A stretch of DNA of 12,283 bases from Anaerolineales bacterium (GTDB lineage Bacteria > Chloroflexota > Anaerolineae > Epilineales > JAANWY01). Of this stretch, positions 1 to 7,278 are shown piece after piece; the first letter of the stretch is position 1, and every line of letters starts with the position of its first letter. A model generated the notes under the pieces. The model saw only the letters and a program-made list of their open reading frames with translations. It was not told the origin of the DNA and searched no databases. A program made the translations under genes and the position numbers. The DNA lies in contig JAANWY010000146.1 of the NCBI GenBank assembly GCA_018263655.1, forward strand, positions 1 through 12,283, written 5' to 3'.

Positions 1-112
1 CAAGCTCAGGACGTCGCTTCGATACGCTTCGCTACTCAGGCGACGTCCTGAGCTTGTCGAAGGGATGCTGTCTTGATCTAACTGGTGAAGGATTTCTGCC
101 GAGGTGTACTAG
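1..112 (-). repeat. Palindromic repeat element R1 at the 3' end of the TolB-like gene
   Basis: Bases 1-16 and 41-56 are a perfect 16-bp inverted repeat (CAAGCTCAGGACGTCG and its complement) around a 24-nt loop, followed by TTCGAAGGG-type sequence and a tail that runs to the CTAG at 109-112. Read on the minus strand, the tail begins with the TAG stop of the PD40 gene. The element recurs inverted at 3797-3912 and, more diverged, in the same orientation at 3992-4071. The strong hairpin directly after a stop codon could act as a terminator or mRNA 3' stabiliser (inference); there is no U-tract typical of a Rho-independent terminator. The TTCGACAAGCTCAGGACG core resembles REP-like repeats that I associate with Chloroflexota. 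Confidence 0.8.
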
Positions 113-1065
113 CGTGACCAAGCCGGCTCGATATCAGTCGCCGTGTGGGAGGTCAACCGGCGCAGCCCCGAACCAAGACCCCCTCCACTGAAGTCGATCA
201 TATACAAATCTGTGTTGCCACCCCGCGTCGATCTGAACACGACGCGCTCCCCGTCCCTCGACCAACTCCCGTCGACATCGAAGACAGCGTCGGATATGAC
301 TGGTTGCAACGTCTGCTCTGCAACGTGGATAGCAGTCAGTTCCCAACGGCCATCCATGTTGGTACTGAAAACAACCCAGTCACCGTCTGGAGACCACGCG
401 GGGAACTGCTCGTGCGAGGTCGCCAGATCTCGCAACACATCTTTGTTGGAACCATCGGCGTTCATGATATAAATGTTGTCATTACCACCCTGGTCGGATA
501 CGTACGCGATTTTACTGCCGTCGGGAGACCAGGCCGGCTGACGCTGTTGCGATGGGGCGTCCGTCAACCGCCGCAGCTCAGTCCCATCAGCCTTCATGTC
601 CCAAACGTCCATGCTACCGGCCCGGCCAGAGCTGAACGCAATGCGCTGACCCTCGGGCGACCACGTCGGACCATAATCGACACCCGAATCGAACGTCAGC
701 CGGCGGGCGCTGCGGCCGAAGACATCACCGGAGTAGATCTCCCAGTTACCGTCGCGTCTTGACGCCCAGGCCAAGAGACCGCCAGGGCCGAACGCCGGCG
801 CCATGTCGTCGGCTTCAGGCCACCTCGTCACGTTACGAACACCCAAATAGCGCGGGTTCATCACGTACACATCGAAGCTCCCCCCATCACGATCAGAGGC
901 AAAGCCGATCACTGGTTCCATCGTGTTGCGAGCCACTAACGGCAGATACGTCGCGAAAGGCAACGTCTCGGTCTGCGCGGCCGGCGCTGTTTGAGCAACC
1001 GGCGCCCCCCAACCTAACGCGACCAACAGAAACAAGCCCGCGAGTGTGCATTTACGAATCATCAT
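109..1065 (-). CDS. Secreted TolB-like PD40 beta-propeller protein with an N-terminal YLPLV motif
   Basis: The 318-residue product starts with a signal sequence (charged IRK, hydrophobic residues 8-19, then an Ala/Thr/Gln-rich stretch) and a YLPLVAR motif at 40-46. The rest, about 51-318, is a run of roughly six PD40/WD40-like blades. Each has the pattern I-A-F-S-S..G..D-[IV]-[YW]-x-M..DG....R-L-T..........P-[AT]-W-S-P-[DE]-G, as in the C-terminal propeller of TolB. The family binds proteins or ligands; no catalytic residues are evident and the partner is unknown. It is not TolB itself, because the TolB N-terminal domain is absent. It lies 43 bp after the PA14 gene and is probably co-transcribed with it. 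A GGGGGA purine run precedes two consecutive ATGs (1065 and 1062); the second has the better spacing, so the true start may be one codon later. The stop codon lies inside repeat R1. Confidence 0.88.
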   Translation of the reverse strand: MMIRKCTLAGLFLLVALGWGAPVAQTAPAAQTETLPFATYLPLVARNTMEPVIGFASDRDGGSFDVYVMNPRYLGVRNVTRWPEADDMAPAFGPGGLLAWASRRDGNWEIYSGDVFGRSARRLTFDSGVDYGPTWSPEGQRIAFSSGRAGSMDVWDMKADGTELRRLTDAPSQQRQPAWSPDGSKIAYVSDQGGNDNIYIMNADGSNKDVLRDLATSHEQFPAWSPDGDWVVFSTNMDGRWELTAIHVAEQTLQPVISDAVFDVDGSWSRDGERVVFRSTRGGNTDLYMIDFSGGGLGSGLRRLTSHTATDIEPAWSR

Positions 1066-1108
1066 TGTCCCCCTTCGTCAGGTCCAGGATACCGCCTACG
1101 AATTTCGC

Positions 1109-2080
1109 CTACCAATTTCGCCACCACAGTTGCATAACGGCATCTCCTACACGCTCATAGTACTCCACTTTGACGCGATGGGAGCCTGGACTCACATAGA
1201 TGTCGCCCGTCCAGATGGTCACAGAATGATCGATCCACTTGTCAATAATGAATTCGCCTGGATCGCCGAAACTGCCATTGTCATTGGCGTCCATCCACAC
1301 TCGAACGCCATCGTCGCTGCGCGCGAAGAAGCGAGTCAACCCGCCGACAAAGGAAGCATTGCCCGTGAAGCGCGCCGCCCAGAAATCTGCGCCCAGGGCG
1401 GGCGCAGGAGAACCCGTCTCCCAGTCAAAATTGATAGCCTCCTCATTGCTGGTCACGACCGGACCGCCACAGAAGCGAGGCTCGTCGAAGTACTTGAAGT
1501 ACTCTGCCTTCCAATTGGGGTAGGTGTCCAACTTCTCCCACCACAATTTCACCTGCGCACCGGCAATATGCTCGTAGTATTCGACCTTCAGAGAGTTAGT
1601 CCCCCCCTGGAGCTGCAACTCAGTGGTGTACTCAGTAGGGGGTTGGTCTTTCCAACCGTCTATGATGGTGTAGTCATTGACCTGAGGATCGATCCAAAAA
1701 CGCGCACCGTCGTCCGTGAGCAGATGAAACCGATAGAGACCAGGCTCGAAGGACTGATCCCTGGTCCAGCGGACGGAGAAGTCGTCGACGCCGACAGCGC
1801 CCGGCCAAGGTGACGTCGCGCCCCAGTTGAAGTCAATGCACGCATCGTCGCGCTCACCAGCAGGTGTGCCGGCAAGGTCGCGATTGTTGAAGTACTGGCC
1901 ATGCCAGCGGGTGGTCCCAGCTTGCTGAGGGCCTGCGACATCGGCCGGCGCCGTTGGGGTAGGAGATACCGGTGTAGAGTACACCGGGGGCGCCGGCATT
2001 GGGGGCGCCGGCGGAGGTGGCGCCAACCCGACCATCAGCAAGCCGAAAGGGACGAGTAGCAAGATCCAAAGTTTACGCAT
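1109..2080 (-). CDS. Secreted protein with two PA14 domains
   Basis: The 323-residue protein has a hydrophobic N-terminal signal segment (residues 3-19), a Pro/Thr-rich linker (about 20-57), and two PA14 domains in tandem at about 58-182 and 188-321. Both carry the family pattern: W-x-x-x-Y-F near the start, an F-x-W-x-x-x-S-P motif, SDDG or TDDG-x-R-x-W at the domain centre, a Trp-containing I-D-x-W strand, and K-V-E-Y-Y-E near the end. PA14 domains are beta-barrels that usually bind carbohydrate or mediate adhesion in secreted proteins, so a glycan-binding or adhesive surface role is likely (inference). The second domain has an Asp/Asn-rich loop at 264-272 that could bind calcium. The start is ATG at 2080 because AAGGAGGGG precedes it by a normal distance; an in-frame TTG seven codons upstream lies before that ribosome binding site. 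The signal segment leads straight into proline-rich sequence without an obvious AxA cleavage site, so membrane anchoring is possible. Confidence 0.9.
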   Translation of the reverse strand: MRKLWILLLVPFGLLMVGLAPPPPAPPMPAPPVYSTPVSPTPTAPADVAGPQQAGTTRWHGQYFNNRDLAGTPAGERDDACIDFNWGATSPWPGAVGVDDFSVRWTRDQSFEPGLYRFHLLTDDGARFWIDPQVNDYTIIDGWKDQPPTEYTTELQLQGGTNSLKVEYYEHIAGAQVKLWWEKLDTYPNWKAEYFKYFDEPRFCGGPVVTSNEEAINFDWETGSPAPALGADFWAARFTGNASFVGGLTRFFARSDDGVRVWMDANDNGSFGDPGEFIIDKWIDHSVTIWTGDIYVSPGSHRVKVEYYERVGDAVMQLWWRNW

Positions 2081-2146
2081 GTTGAGCCCCTCCTTGCTCA
2101 AATCACGTTGCTACAACTACAATGTTGTGCTCTCCCATTGGTAAGT

Positions 2147-2266
2147 GTTCAGCTACCCTTGCGAAGGTTGAGAGAAGCCTTGGCAAGAGGCCGATTTTCG
2201 ACTGGCGAGGGCCTTTCAACCCGAATGTGATTGGCAAACCTTCGCAAGGGTCCCCACTACCTGAAC
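2147..2266. repeat. Palindromic element, copy A (paired with 7279-7399)
   Basis: About 120 bp bounded by GTTCAG and CTGAAC, with perfect 14-bp inner inverted repeats (CCCTTGCGAAGGTT at 2156-2169 and its complement at 2237-2250). The core between them contains further self-complementary pieces (AGGCC/GGCCT, GGTTG/CAACC). The core matches 7295-7390 with only scattered substitutions and in the same orientation. It lies 67 bp upstream of the PA14 gene start. There is no transposase, so it is MITE-like or REP-like in form. Confidence 0.8.
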
Positions 2267-2326
2267 AGCTGCTCCCATTGTACCATACGTTGTCCAACTC
2301 TTCAATCGAATATAAGTGGTAACTAC

Positions 2327-2449
2327 CTTGACAATGTTAAATTACCTGGCGTGCTGGGCGAAGGTCTCCTGACCGAGGCGAACGGGGCTCGGTCAGGAGA
2401 CCTTCGGCGAGCAAAAGGCCGTTTCTGAACCGAATTTAACATTGTCAAG
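2327..2449. repeat. Nested palindrome with 17-bp terminal and 18-bp inner inverted repeats
   Basis: The outer arms are CTTGACAATGTTAAATT at 2327-2343 and its exact complement at 2433-2449. Inside, GAAGGTCTCCTGACCGAG (2360-2377) and its exact complement (2388-2405) form an 18-bp stem with a 10-nt loop. The AT-rich outer arms contrast with the GC-rich core. It has the form of a small non-autonomous element or REP-like hairpin, lying between the L,D-transpeptidase and PA14 genes. No coding sequence is supported here. Confidence 0.8.
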
Positions 2450-2572
2450 CTACTCAGGCCATCATTCTCGCAGTTGAGAAATGCGGAAAAGATGGGGGTG
2501 TGGGGGCGGCCGCCACCCACACCCCCATCTTTTCCAGTCTCTTCTTGTGTAGGCACGAAGGTGCCTGAGTAG
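2450..2572. repeat. Palindromic element containing a 20-bp perfect hairpin
   Basis: The outer arms CTACTCAGGC (2450-2459) and GCCTGAGTAG (2563-2572) enclose a perfect 20-bp stem (2485-2504 with 2516-2535, an 11-nt GC-rich loop) and a small stem AGGCAC-GAAG-GTGCCT (2551-2566). It directly abuts the preceding palindrome and begins 21 bp after the L,D-transpeptidase stop, so in that transcript these stems could stop or protect the mRNA. The CTACTCAGGC arm also occurs in the loop of repeat R1, which suggests the palindrome families are related. Confidence 0.8.
2485..2535 (-). terminator. Possible terminator or mRNA-end hairpin after the L,D-transpeptidase gene
   Basis: A 20-bp uninterrupted stem with an 11-nt loop lies about 60 bp downstream of the stop codon at 2593. 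It is one of the strongest hairpins in the window. It lacks a clean run of T after the stem (only TTTTCC within the arm on the minus strand), so it may be a repeat hairpin that acts as a 3' barrier, not a classical intrinsic terminator. Confidence 0.4.
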
Positions 2573-2592
2573 TCACTATAAGTGCGCCAATC

Positions 2593-3687
2593 TCACCAGG
2601 GCCGGCCAACCTGGTTGAAATCGCGGCCAGCCCGCCGGCCAGTCGTCGACGGCTGGTCTCGCACGGTGTACAGAGCCAACGCCTCCGGCTGCGTGCCGAC
2701 GTGCACAAAAACCCAAGTCCCCGGGTTCTCCTCGGACGAGCGCAGTACAGGTTTATCGGGGGGCAGATCGGGCGTCGCCCAGTGGAACAGCCAGTGGGAA
2801 TCCAACGGACTCAAATTCACGCAACCGTGACTCTTGGGGCGACCAAAATCGTCGTGCCAGTAGGCGGTGTGCAGCCCATAACCGCGGTTGAAATACATGG
2901 TCCACGGTACATCGGCGAGATAATAGTAATCGCCATCTTGAAGACTGCCGCCGCTCATCTTACGGTGCTTGATCTTGATCCAAATACGAAACAACCCGAT
3001 AATGGTCTGCCAGCGCGGCAGACCGGACGAAATCAGCGTGGCGAAGACCATCTGCGAGCCCTCGTAGGCGGCCAGGGTCTGCTCCCGGAGGTTCACTTCG
3101 ATCCAGCGCTCGTCGGGGCCGACGCTCTCCGGCGGGACTACGGGCGCCACGCGGCGCACGTGTCGCGCCGACACCCACCGATCCTCCCCTAACTTATACC
3201 AGGTGCCATCATGCGTATCTTTCACGCCCAAGATTGGCACGACGCTGTAGCGTTCCAATTCCCCGATGGGCGCGTTGTCATCGGCCACGCCTGGCTGCGC
3301 CCGCACATTGAGCAGATCGGCCACGACGAAGCCAAAAGGCATTGGCATCCCTGGTAGAACACGTACGCCGTGGAACTCAGAGAGCTGTCCAATATCTACA
3401 GCAGATGCCGGCGTCCACCCCCCTCGGTCCACCTGATACCAAACGTCGCCATCCACGACCCGAGATGCGCGAACGCTCACCCAAGTGCCGGCCGACGGGT
3501 ACCAGTGTATCGGATTCGCGTCGCCAGGGTTCTCGTATATCGTCAGCCCGCTTGACACAACCCGGCCGTAGTGATACGGTATCACGTCCAGCGGTCTCTT
3601 CTCGGTGGAGGCCGGCTCAGCAAAGACGTGCGTCGTGGGCAGGGGAAGTACCAAGAGGAAAACAGCAAGTATTGCCAGTCTCTTCAT
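2593..3687 (-). CDS. L,D-transpeptidase (YkuD domain) with two SH3-like domains
   Basis: The 364-residue exported protein begins with a signal peptide (MKRLAILAVF..., cleavage likely after VFA near residue 23). Two bacterial SH3-like segments follow (about 40-98 and 118-180, the second with an LNVRAQPG start), then a YkuD catalytic domain (about 194-331). The catalytic motif is intact: His273, then S286-H-G-C289-V-N-L, with Cys289 the expected nucleophile. YkuD enzymes form 3-3 cross-links in peptidoglycan or attach proteins to it, acting outside the membrane; the SH3 parts probably bind the wall. A tail of about 33 residues follows the domain. The start is ATG at 3687, preceded by GGGAG at seven bases; an in-frame TTG eight codons upstream has no such site. 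It sits between the two propeller genes of the envelope group but is separated by 380 and 512 bp of repeat-rich DNA, so it is probably transcribed on its own. Confidence 0.93.
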   Translation of the reverse strand: MKRLAILAVFLLVLPLPTTHVFAEPASTEKRPLDVIPYHYGRVVSSGLTIYENPGDANPIHWYPSAGTWVSVRASRVVDGDVWYQVDRGGWTPASAVDIGQLSEFHGVRVLPGMPMPFGFVVADLLNVRAQPGVADDNAPIGELERYSVVPILGVKDTHDGTWYKLGEDRWVSARHVRRVAPVVPPESVGPDERWIEVNLREQTLAAYEGSQMVFATLISSGLPRWQTIIGLFRIWIKIKHRKMSGGSLQDGDYYYLADVPWTMYFNRGYGLHTAYWHDDFGRPKSHGCVNLSPLDSHWLFHWATPDLPPDKPVLRSSEENPGTWVFVHVGTQPEALALYTVRDQPSTTGRRAGRDFNQVGRPW

Positions 3688-3796
3688 CACATCGCTCCCG
3701 CGCGAATACAATCGAATCTTTCAGCAATCCACATCCATAAATAAAGACTGCTCATCAACCCGAGCAGTTCCGGCTCAGCCGGCACGACTATGGCGT

Positions 3797-3912
3797 CTAG
3801 TACAACTCGGCGGAAATCCTTCACCAGTTAGGTCAAGATAGCATCCCTTCGACAAGCTCAGGACGCCGCCTGAGTAGCGTATCGAAGCGACGTCCTGAGC
3901 CCAGTCGAAGGG
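3797..3912 (+). repeat. Palindromic repeat element R2, inverted relative to R1
   Basis: From CTAG at 3797 this sequence matches the complement of bases 1-112 closely (TAGTACA..TCGGC.GAAATCCTTCACCAGTTA and onward). It ends in a long interrupted stem: CCCTTCGAC/GTCGAAGGG (3845-3853, 3904-3912) around GCTCAGGACG/CGTCCTGAGC (3856-3865, 3891-3900). No gene on the plus strand ends at its CTAG, unlike R1 and R3. It occupies the region upstream of the L,D-transpeptidase gene. Confidence 0.8.
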
Positions 3913-3991
3913 GGTGCGGCTCGGACCTAAGTACCGTACTACCCTGAACCCGCACCCTTCGATACGGCCTCCACTACGTTCCGGCCTACCC
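3913..3991. other. Repeat-derived spacer with degenerate palindrome fragments
   Basis: The stretch between R2 and R3 contains CCCTTCGATACGG and GGCC...GGCC fragments that look like decayed pieces of the same repeat family. I see no open reading frame with coding character, no RNA gene and no clear promoter here. Confidence 0.4.
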
Positions 3992-4071
3992 CTCGTCAAG
4001 CTCGGGACGTCGCTCAGGATGCTGGCCGTGATCTCGATAACTGGGGACTCGTTTATGCCGATGTGTACTAG
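3992..4071 (-). repeat. Diverged repeat element R3 at the 3' end of the large propeller gene
   Basis: This is a third, more diverged copy of the R1 element in the same orientation as R1 (CTCGTCAAGCTCGGGACGTCG, then GATGCTG, TAACTGG, TGCCGA and GTGTACTAG at matching places). As with R1, the CTAG at its end (4068-4071) provides the TAG stop codon of the adjoining minus-strand gene, here preceded by the same CGC arginine codon. Confidence 0.65.
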
Positions 4072-7000
4072 CGCCCCACTACAGGCAAATACGCGCGCTC
4101 CAAAAATGAGACGACCCGCAACGTCAGTTGTCGCGTCGCCATCAGGCCGCCGGGACTGCGCCCCACAAGCGTGAGGGGATAGCTTCCCGGGGCCACTGGC
4201 TCTGACACGTTGATGATCAGCTCAACGGACCCTTCTGTATCGACGTTGTCAGGGACCAATGTCGCATCGACGCCAGGCGGGAGCTCCTGGACACTCAAGG
4301 CGACGTTGTCGCTGAACCCACCGACGGGGACCACTTCAAGGCTTACGTCGACGGTTTCACCCGGTACAGCCAACACGACTGCCGAACCTGCATCCAGCCG
4401 GAAGCCTGGCAGTGTCAACACACTGATCCCACCATCTTGCGTGGCTATCCACACTGCACCGTCCTGGGTGATCGTCAGAGCCTGCACCTGATCACCGACC
4501 AAGCCCGAGTTGAAGACATTGTAGGTTTGCCAACTACCGCTGCGAAATATGCTGACTCCACCGCCATCAGTCGGGATCCACATCACGTTATCGTGCGGCA
4601 GCATACCGGCCACCCGCACACTTGCCAGGCCATCATCGGCACGCCGGAAGTTGATCCATTCACCCAAATCACTGTGCACACTGATCCCTACGCCGCGCAC
4701 TGCAACCCACATGCGACCAAGATGATCCACAGTCAGCCGATCAGCCCATCCATCACCGCTCTGCGGGGTACCAAGCAAGCCAAGTTCAACAGCGTGGATC
4801 GCCGTTCCCGCCGGCAACGCCTGCTGCAGGCCGACGTCGACCAAGTACTTCAATGTTGTGAAAATCGGGTGGACAGCCAGTGCACCCTCACTCGCACTGT
4901 AGCCGGTATAGCGATACAGCGTCGGATCGCCCTCGAACATCACAAACCCGGACGACAGCGCCTCATCGGCCGCGCCGGCACTGCCGAAATCGGCCGGCAC
5001 CCGCGTGTCCTGAGCCGCCGCGTCGTCTCTGACATGTCCCACAACCTGACCACGCCGGCTGGTGTTGCGCACCGTGTACTGGGTCCATGCATCGGCTTCC
5101 ACATCGAGCACGCTCAGGCCGCCATACACGTTCGTCGATCCCACACGCCGAGGTCGCGTGGCGAACCAGACGCGCCCATCGGGGTCAACAGTTACGTCGC
5201 TCACCAGATCGGACAGCAATCCCAACTCGACGGTGAAGATGGGCGTGCCGGCATCGTAGCCCGTCGTCAAGGCAGGCGATATCTGCAATCGACTGACATC
5301 GCCGCGCGGATCGGGCTCGAAGGACTCATAGCGATAGAGCGTGGCATCATCGCCAATCATCAAATAGCCATTTGAGAAGATCGACTGAGCGGTCGCACTG
5401 CCGGGGATATCGGTGGCCGACACACGGATGAAGGTCTCGCGCGAGCCGGCATTCGCCTGCAGATAGGTCGCGGCCGGCTCCTGTTTTTCGAGCGTCCCCA
5501 AAAAAGAGTATTCGACCCAACCGGTGTCCGGTCTGTAGTACTTAGCGCCGCTACCCCCCCACACCCAAACGCGCTCGGCGTCGTCAACGGTCCACAACAA
5601 ATTGTCATTGACCGTCTGCATATCGCCGACGCCCACAATCGACCAGTAGTCCTCTTCCACCATGGTCTCAAGATCGGTGTAAGACGTCCATGCACCATCA
5701 GCAAAGTGACTGAACCCCGTCAGCGTCTCCACCCACACCTTCCCACGCCCCACAGTGATCGCCGCGATGAAGTCGTCCAGCAGGGGGGAGTTCTCCGCAG
5801 TGTAGTGAGTCCACTGATTGCCGTCCCAGACATTGATCCCCCCTCCTACATGGGCCTCGCCATCAAACATGCGTTCTGCCCCCACCCAGATGCGGCCAGC
5901 CTCATCGGTCGCGATCGCACGCGTATGATTGCTGTTGAGCGCACGGCTCCCCGTGTAGAGCGCCTCCCAGCCGGCGTCAGGCGCGTAGCCATGCACAGCG
6001 CCCAGGTGCCGCGTCCAGACCCGGCCGGCGGCCGCCGTCCAGAGATCGCTGGGCGTTTGCGTTGTGACGACACTGTTGAAATCCGCCTCGATCGCCTCCC
6101 GCACCGTCTCGTAGATGGTCCATCCACTCCCGTTTCGGCGACTCACGACGGTGCGGTTCGATAGTGTATGGCCCAACCACAACCGGCCGTCAGCACCAAA
6201 GGCTAAGCTGTTGACGTCGTCGTCGGCAATACCATCGGCCGCCCGATAGCGCTGATGCCACGCGCCACCGTCAAAAGCCCACGCGCCGCCACCCCGACAG
6301 GTACCTGTCGGATCACACAGCCGGTTGGTCGCGGCCCAGACGTTGCCATCAGCAGGATTCACTGTTAGAGCTTGAATGGCGCCATCAATGGTGTATGTGT
6401 GCCATGCCCCATCGAACATGGTGAACTGCCCCCGCTCCTGGTGACTGATCCACACCCGGTCGGCACGGTCCACTGCCATCACCCCCGCATCGTTCGAGAC
6501 CAGCCACGGGTTACTGACCGTCGTGTGCACCGTCCAGTTGCCAGCGTCGTACACACTCACGCCATTGACCGTGCTGAGCCACACGCGGCCGGCGTGATCT
6601 ATCAACACATCACGCACATCGTCCGCTGCTAGGCCGACGTCAACGGCATAGACAGGTGTGCCAGGCTCAACAGACCGCAGCAGCCTTGGACTTATGACAA
6701 TCTCCTGCTCGCCTTCATCCCAGTCCCTGTAGAAATAGATGGTCGGATCTGTCCCAAACATGAGATAACCCGGGGCAAATGTCGACTGAGCCTCGGAGCG
6801 GTTGGCGATGTCGCGGAGTTGGATCTGTCGCTCACCGGTCACGGCACGCTCCTGAACCACGGTCCGCTGTTCGGCACGCCGGCTCGTGTTCTTGAGTGTC
6901 AGGTCTTGACCCAACCCGCCGGGTGGATAGCGCGTGACACCACCGGTGGTCGCAGCCCACAACGTGCCCTCTGGACCAATCGCAATGGCTCGGATGGTGT

Positions 7001-7256
7001 TGCTGGCCAGCCGGTCCTGTGGATACAACAGTTGAACGAATGTATCGTTCGTCACGTCCCATCCAACCAGCCCGCCCCCCATGCTGCCGGCCCACACCGT
7101 ATCCCCCTGCGCGCGGAGTACGCTGACCCGGTCTGCATTGGCATACGTCATCCAACTTCCCGTTACCCCTTGGGGCGCCTTTGGCTCCGCGGCTTGCGCA
7201 GCACCCAGGACAACCGACAGAAACAGAACGCCCGCCAATAGAATGACTCGTCGCAT
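4068..7256 (-). CDS. Large secreted beta-propeller protein (two-component-regulator-propeller type) with Ig-like C-terminus
   Basis: The 1062-residue protein has a signal peptide (residues 1-22, ending AQA) followed by many propeller blades over about 35-950. The blades show the repeat D.x.G.[RV]-[VLI]-W-[VLI]-[AGS]-[ATV]...G-[IV]-[ST]-V-[YFLW] typical of Reg_prop or ligand-binding sensor propellers, with alternating W-x-x-[YF] strands. There is no histidine kinase or other signalling domain, so it is an extracellular binding or sensing protein, not a classical hybrid sensor. Three homologous insertions of about 90 residues interrupt the blades (about 122-209, 595-680, 730-828). Residues about 953-1050 form an Ig-like domain (GETVDVSLEV...PPGVDATL...APGSYPLTL), and the protein ends in YLPVVGR. 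GGAGG precedes the ATG at 7256 by seven bases. The stop codon lies in repeat R3, and a palindromic element precedes the gene. Confidence 0.9.
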   Translation of the reverse strand: MRRVILLAGVLFLSVVLGAAQAAEPKAPQGVTGSWMTYANADRVSVLRAQGDTVWAGSMGGGLVGWDVTNDTFVQLLYPQDRLASNTIRAIAIGPEGTLWAATTGGVTRYPPGGLGQDLTLKNTSRRAEQRTVVQERAVTGERQIQLRDIANRSEAQSTFAPGYLMFGTDPTIYFYRDWDEGEQEIVISPRLLRSVEPGTPVYAVDVGLAADDVRDVLIDHAGRVWLSTVNGVSVYDAGNWTVHTTVSNPWLVSNDAGVMAVDRADRVWISHQERGQFTMFDGAWHTYTIDGAIQALTVNPADGNVWAATNRLCDPTGTCRGGGAWAFDGGAWHQRYRAADGIADDDVNSLAFGADGRLWLGHTLSNRTVVSRRNGSGWTIYETVREAIEADFNSVVTTQTPSDLWTAAAGRVWTRHLGAVHGYAPDAGWEALYTGSRALNSNHTRAIATDEAGRIWVGAERMFDGEAHVGGGINVWDGNQWTHYTAENSPLLDDFIAAITVGRGKVWVETLTGFSHFADGAWTSYTDLETMVEEDYWSIVGVGDMQTVNDNLLWTVDDAERVWVWGGSGAKYYRPDTGWVEYSFLGTLEKQEPAATYLQANAGSRETFIRVSATDIPGSATAQSIFSNGYLMIGDDATLYRYESFEPDPRGDVSRLQISPALTTGYDAGTPIFTVELGLLSDLVSDVTVDPDGRVWFATRPRRVGSTNVYGGLSVLDVEADAWTQYTVRNTSRRGQVVGHVRDDAAAQDTRVPADFGSAGAADEALSSGFVMFEGDPTLYRYTGYSASEGALAVHPIFTTLKYLVDVGLQQALPAGTAIHAVELGLLGTPQSGDGWADRLTVDHLGRMWVAVRGVGISVHSDLGEWINFRRADDGLASVRVAGMLPHDNVMWIPTDGGGVSIFRSGSWQTYNVFNSGLVGDQVQALTITQDGAVWIATQDGGISVLTLPGFRLDAGSAVVLAVPGETVDVSLEVVPVGGFSDNVALSVQELPPGVDATLVPDNVDTEGSVELIINVSEPVAPGSYPLTLVGRSPGGLMATRQLTLRVVSFLERAYLPVVGR

Positions 7257-7278
7257 CCATGCACCTCCGTGAGTAGCC

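Noticed and set aside
2081..2101. TTG start for the PA14 gene
   Set aside because: The codons from 2101 include the AAGGAGGGG ribosome binding site of the ATG at 2080, and the signal sequence starts there.
2103..2556. Small open frames across the palindromic elements, including a shared NLRKGPHYLN-like peptide read from both copies A and B
   Set aside because: They arise because both elements share DNA sequence, have no ribosome binding sites and change frame between copies; the conservation is at the DNA level.
3688..3711. TTG start for the L,D-transpeptidase gene
   Set aside because: The extension puts polar residues before the signal peptide and covers the GGGAG site that serves the ATG at 3687.
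4437..5375. 312-codon open frame on the plus strand, and similar long frames at 145-762 and 1046-1813
   Set aside because: They lie wholly antisense to well-supported genes, show no recognisable domain, and are expected by chance in GC-rich coding DNA.
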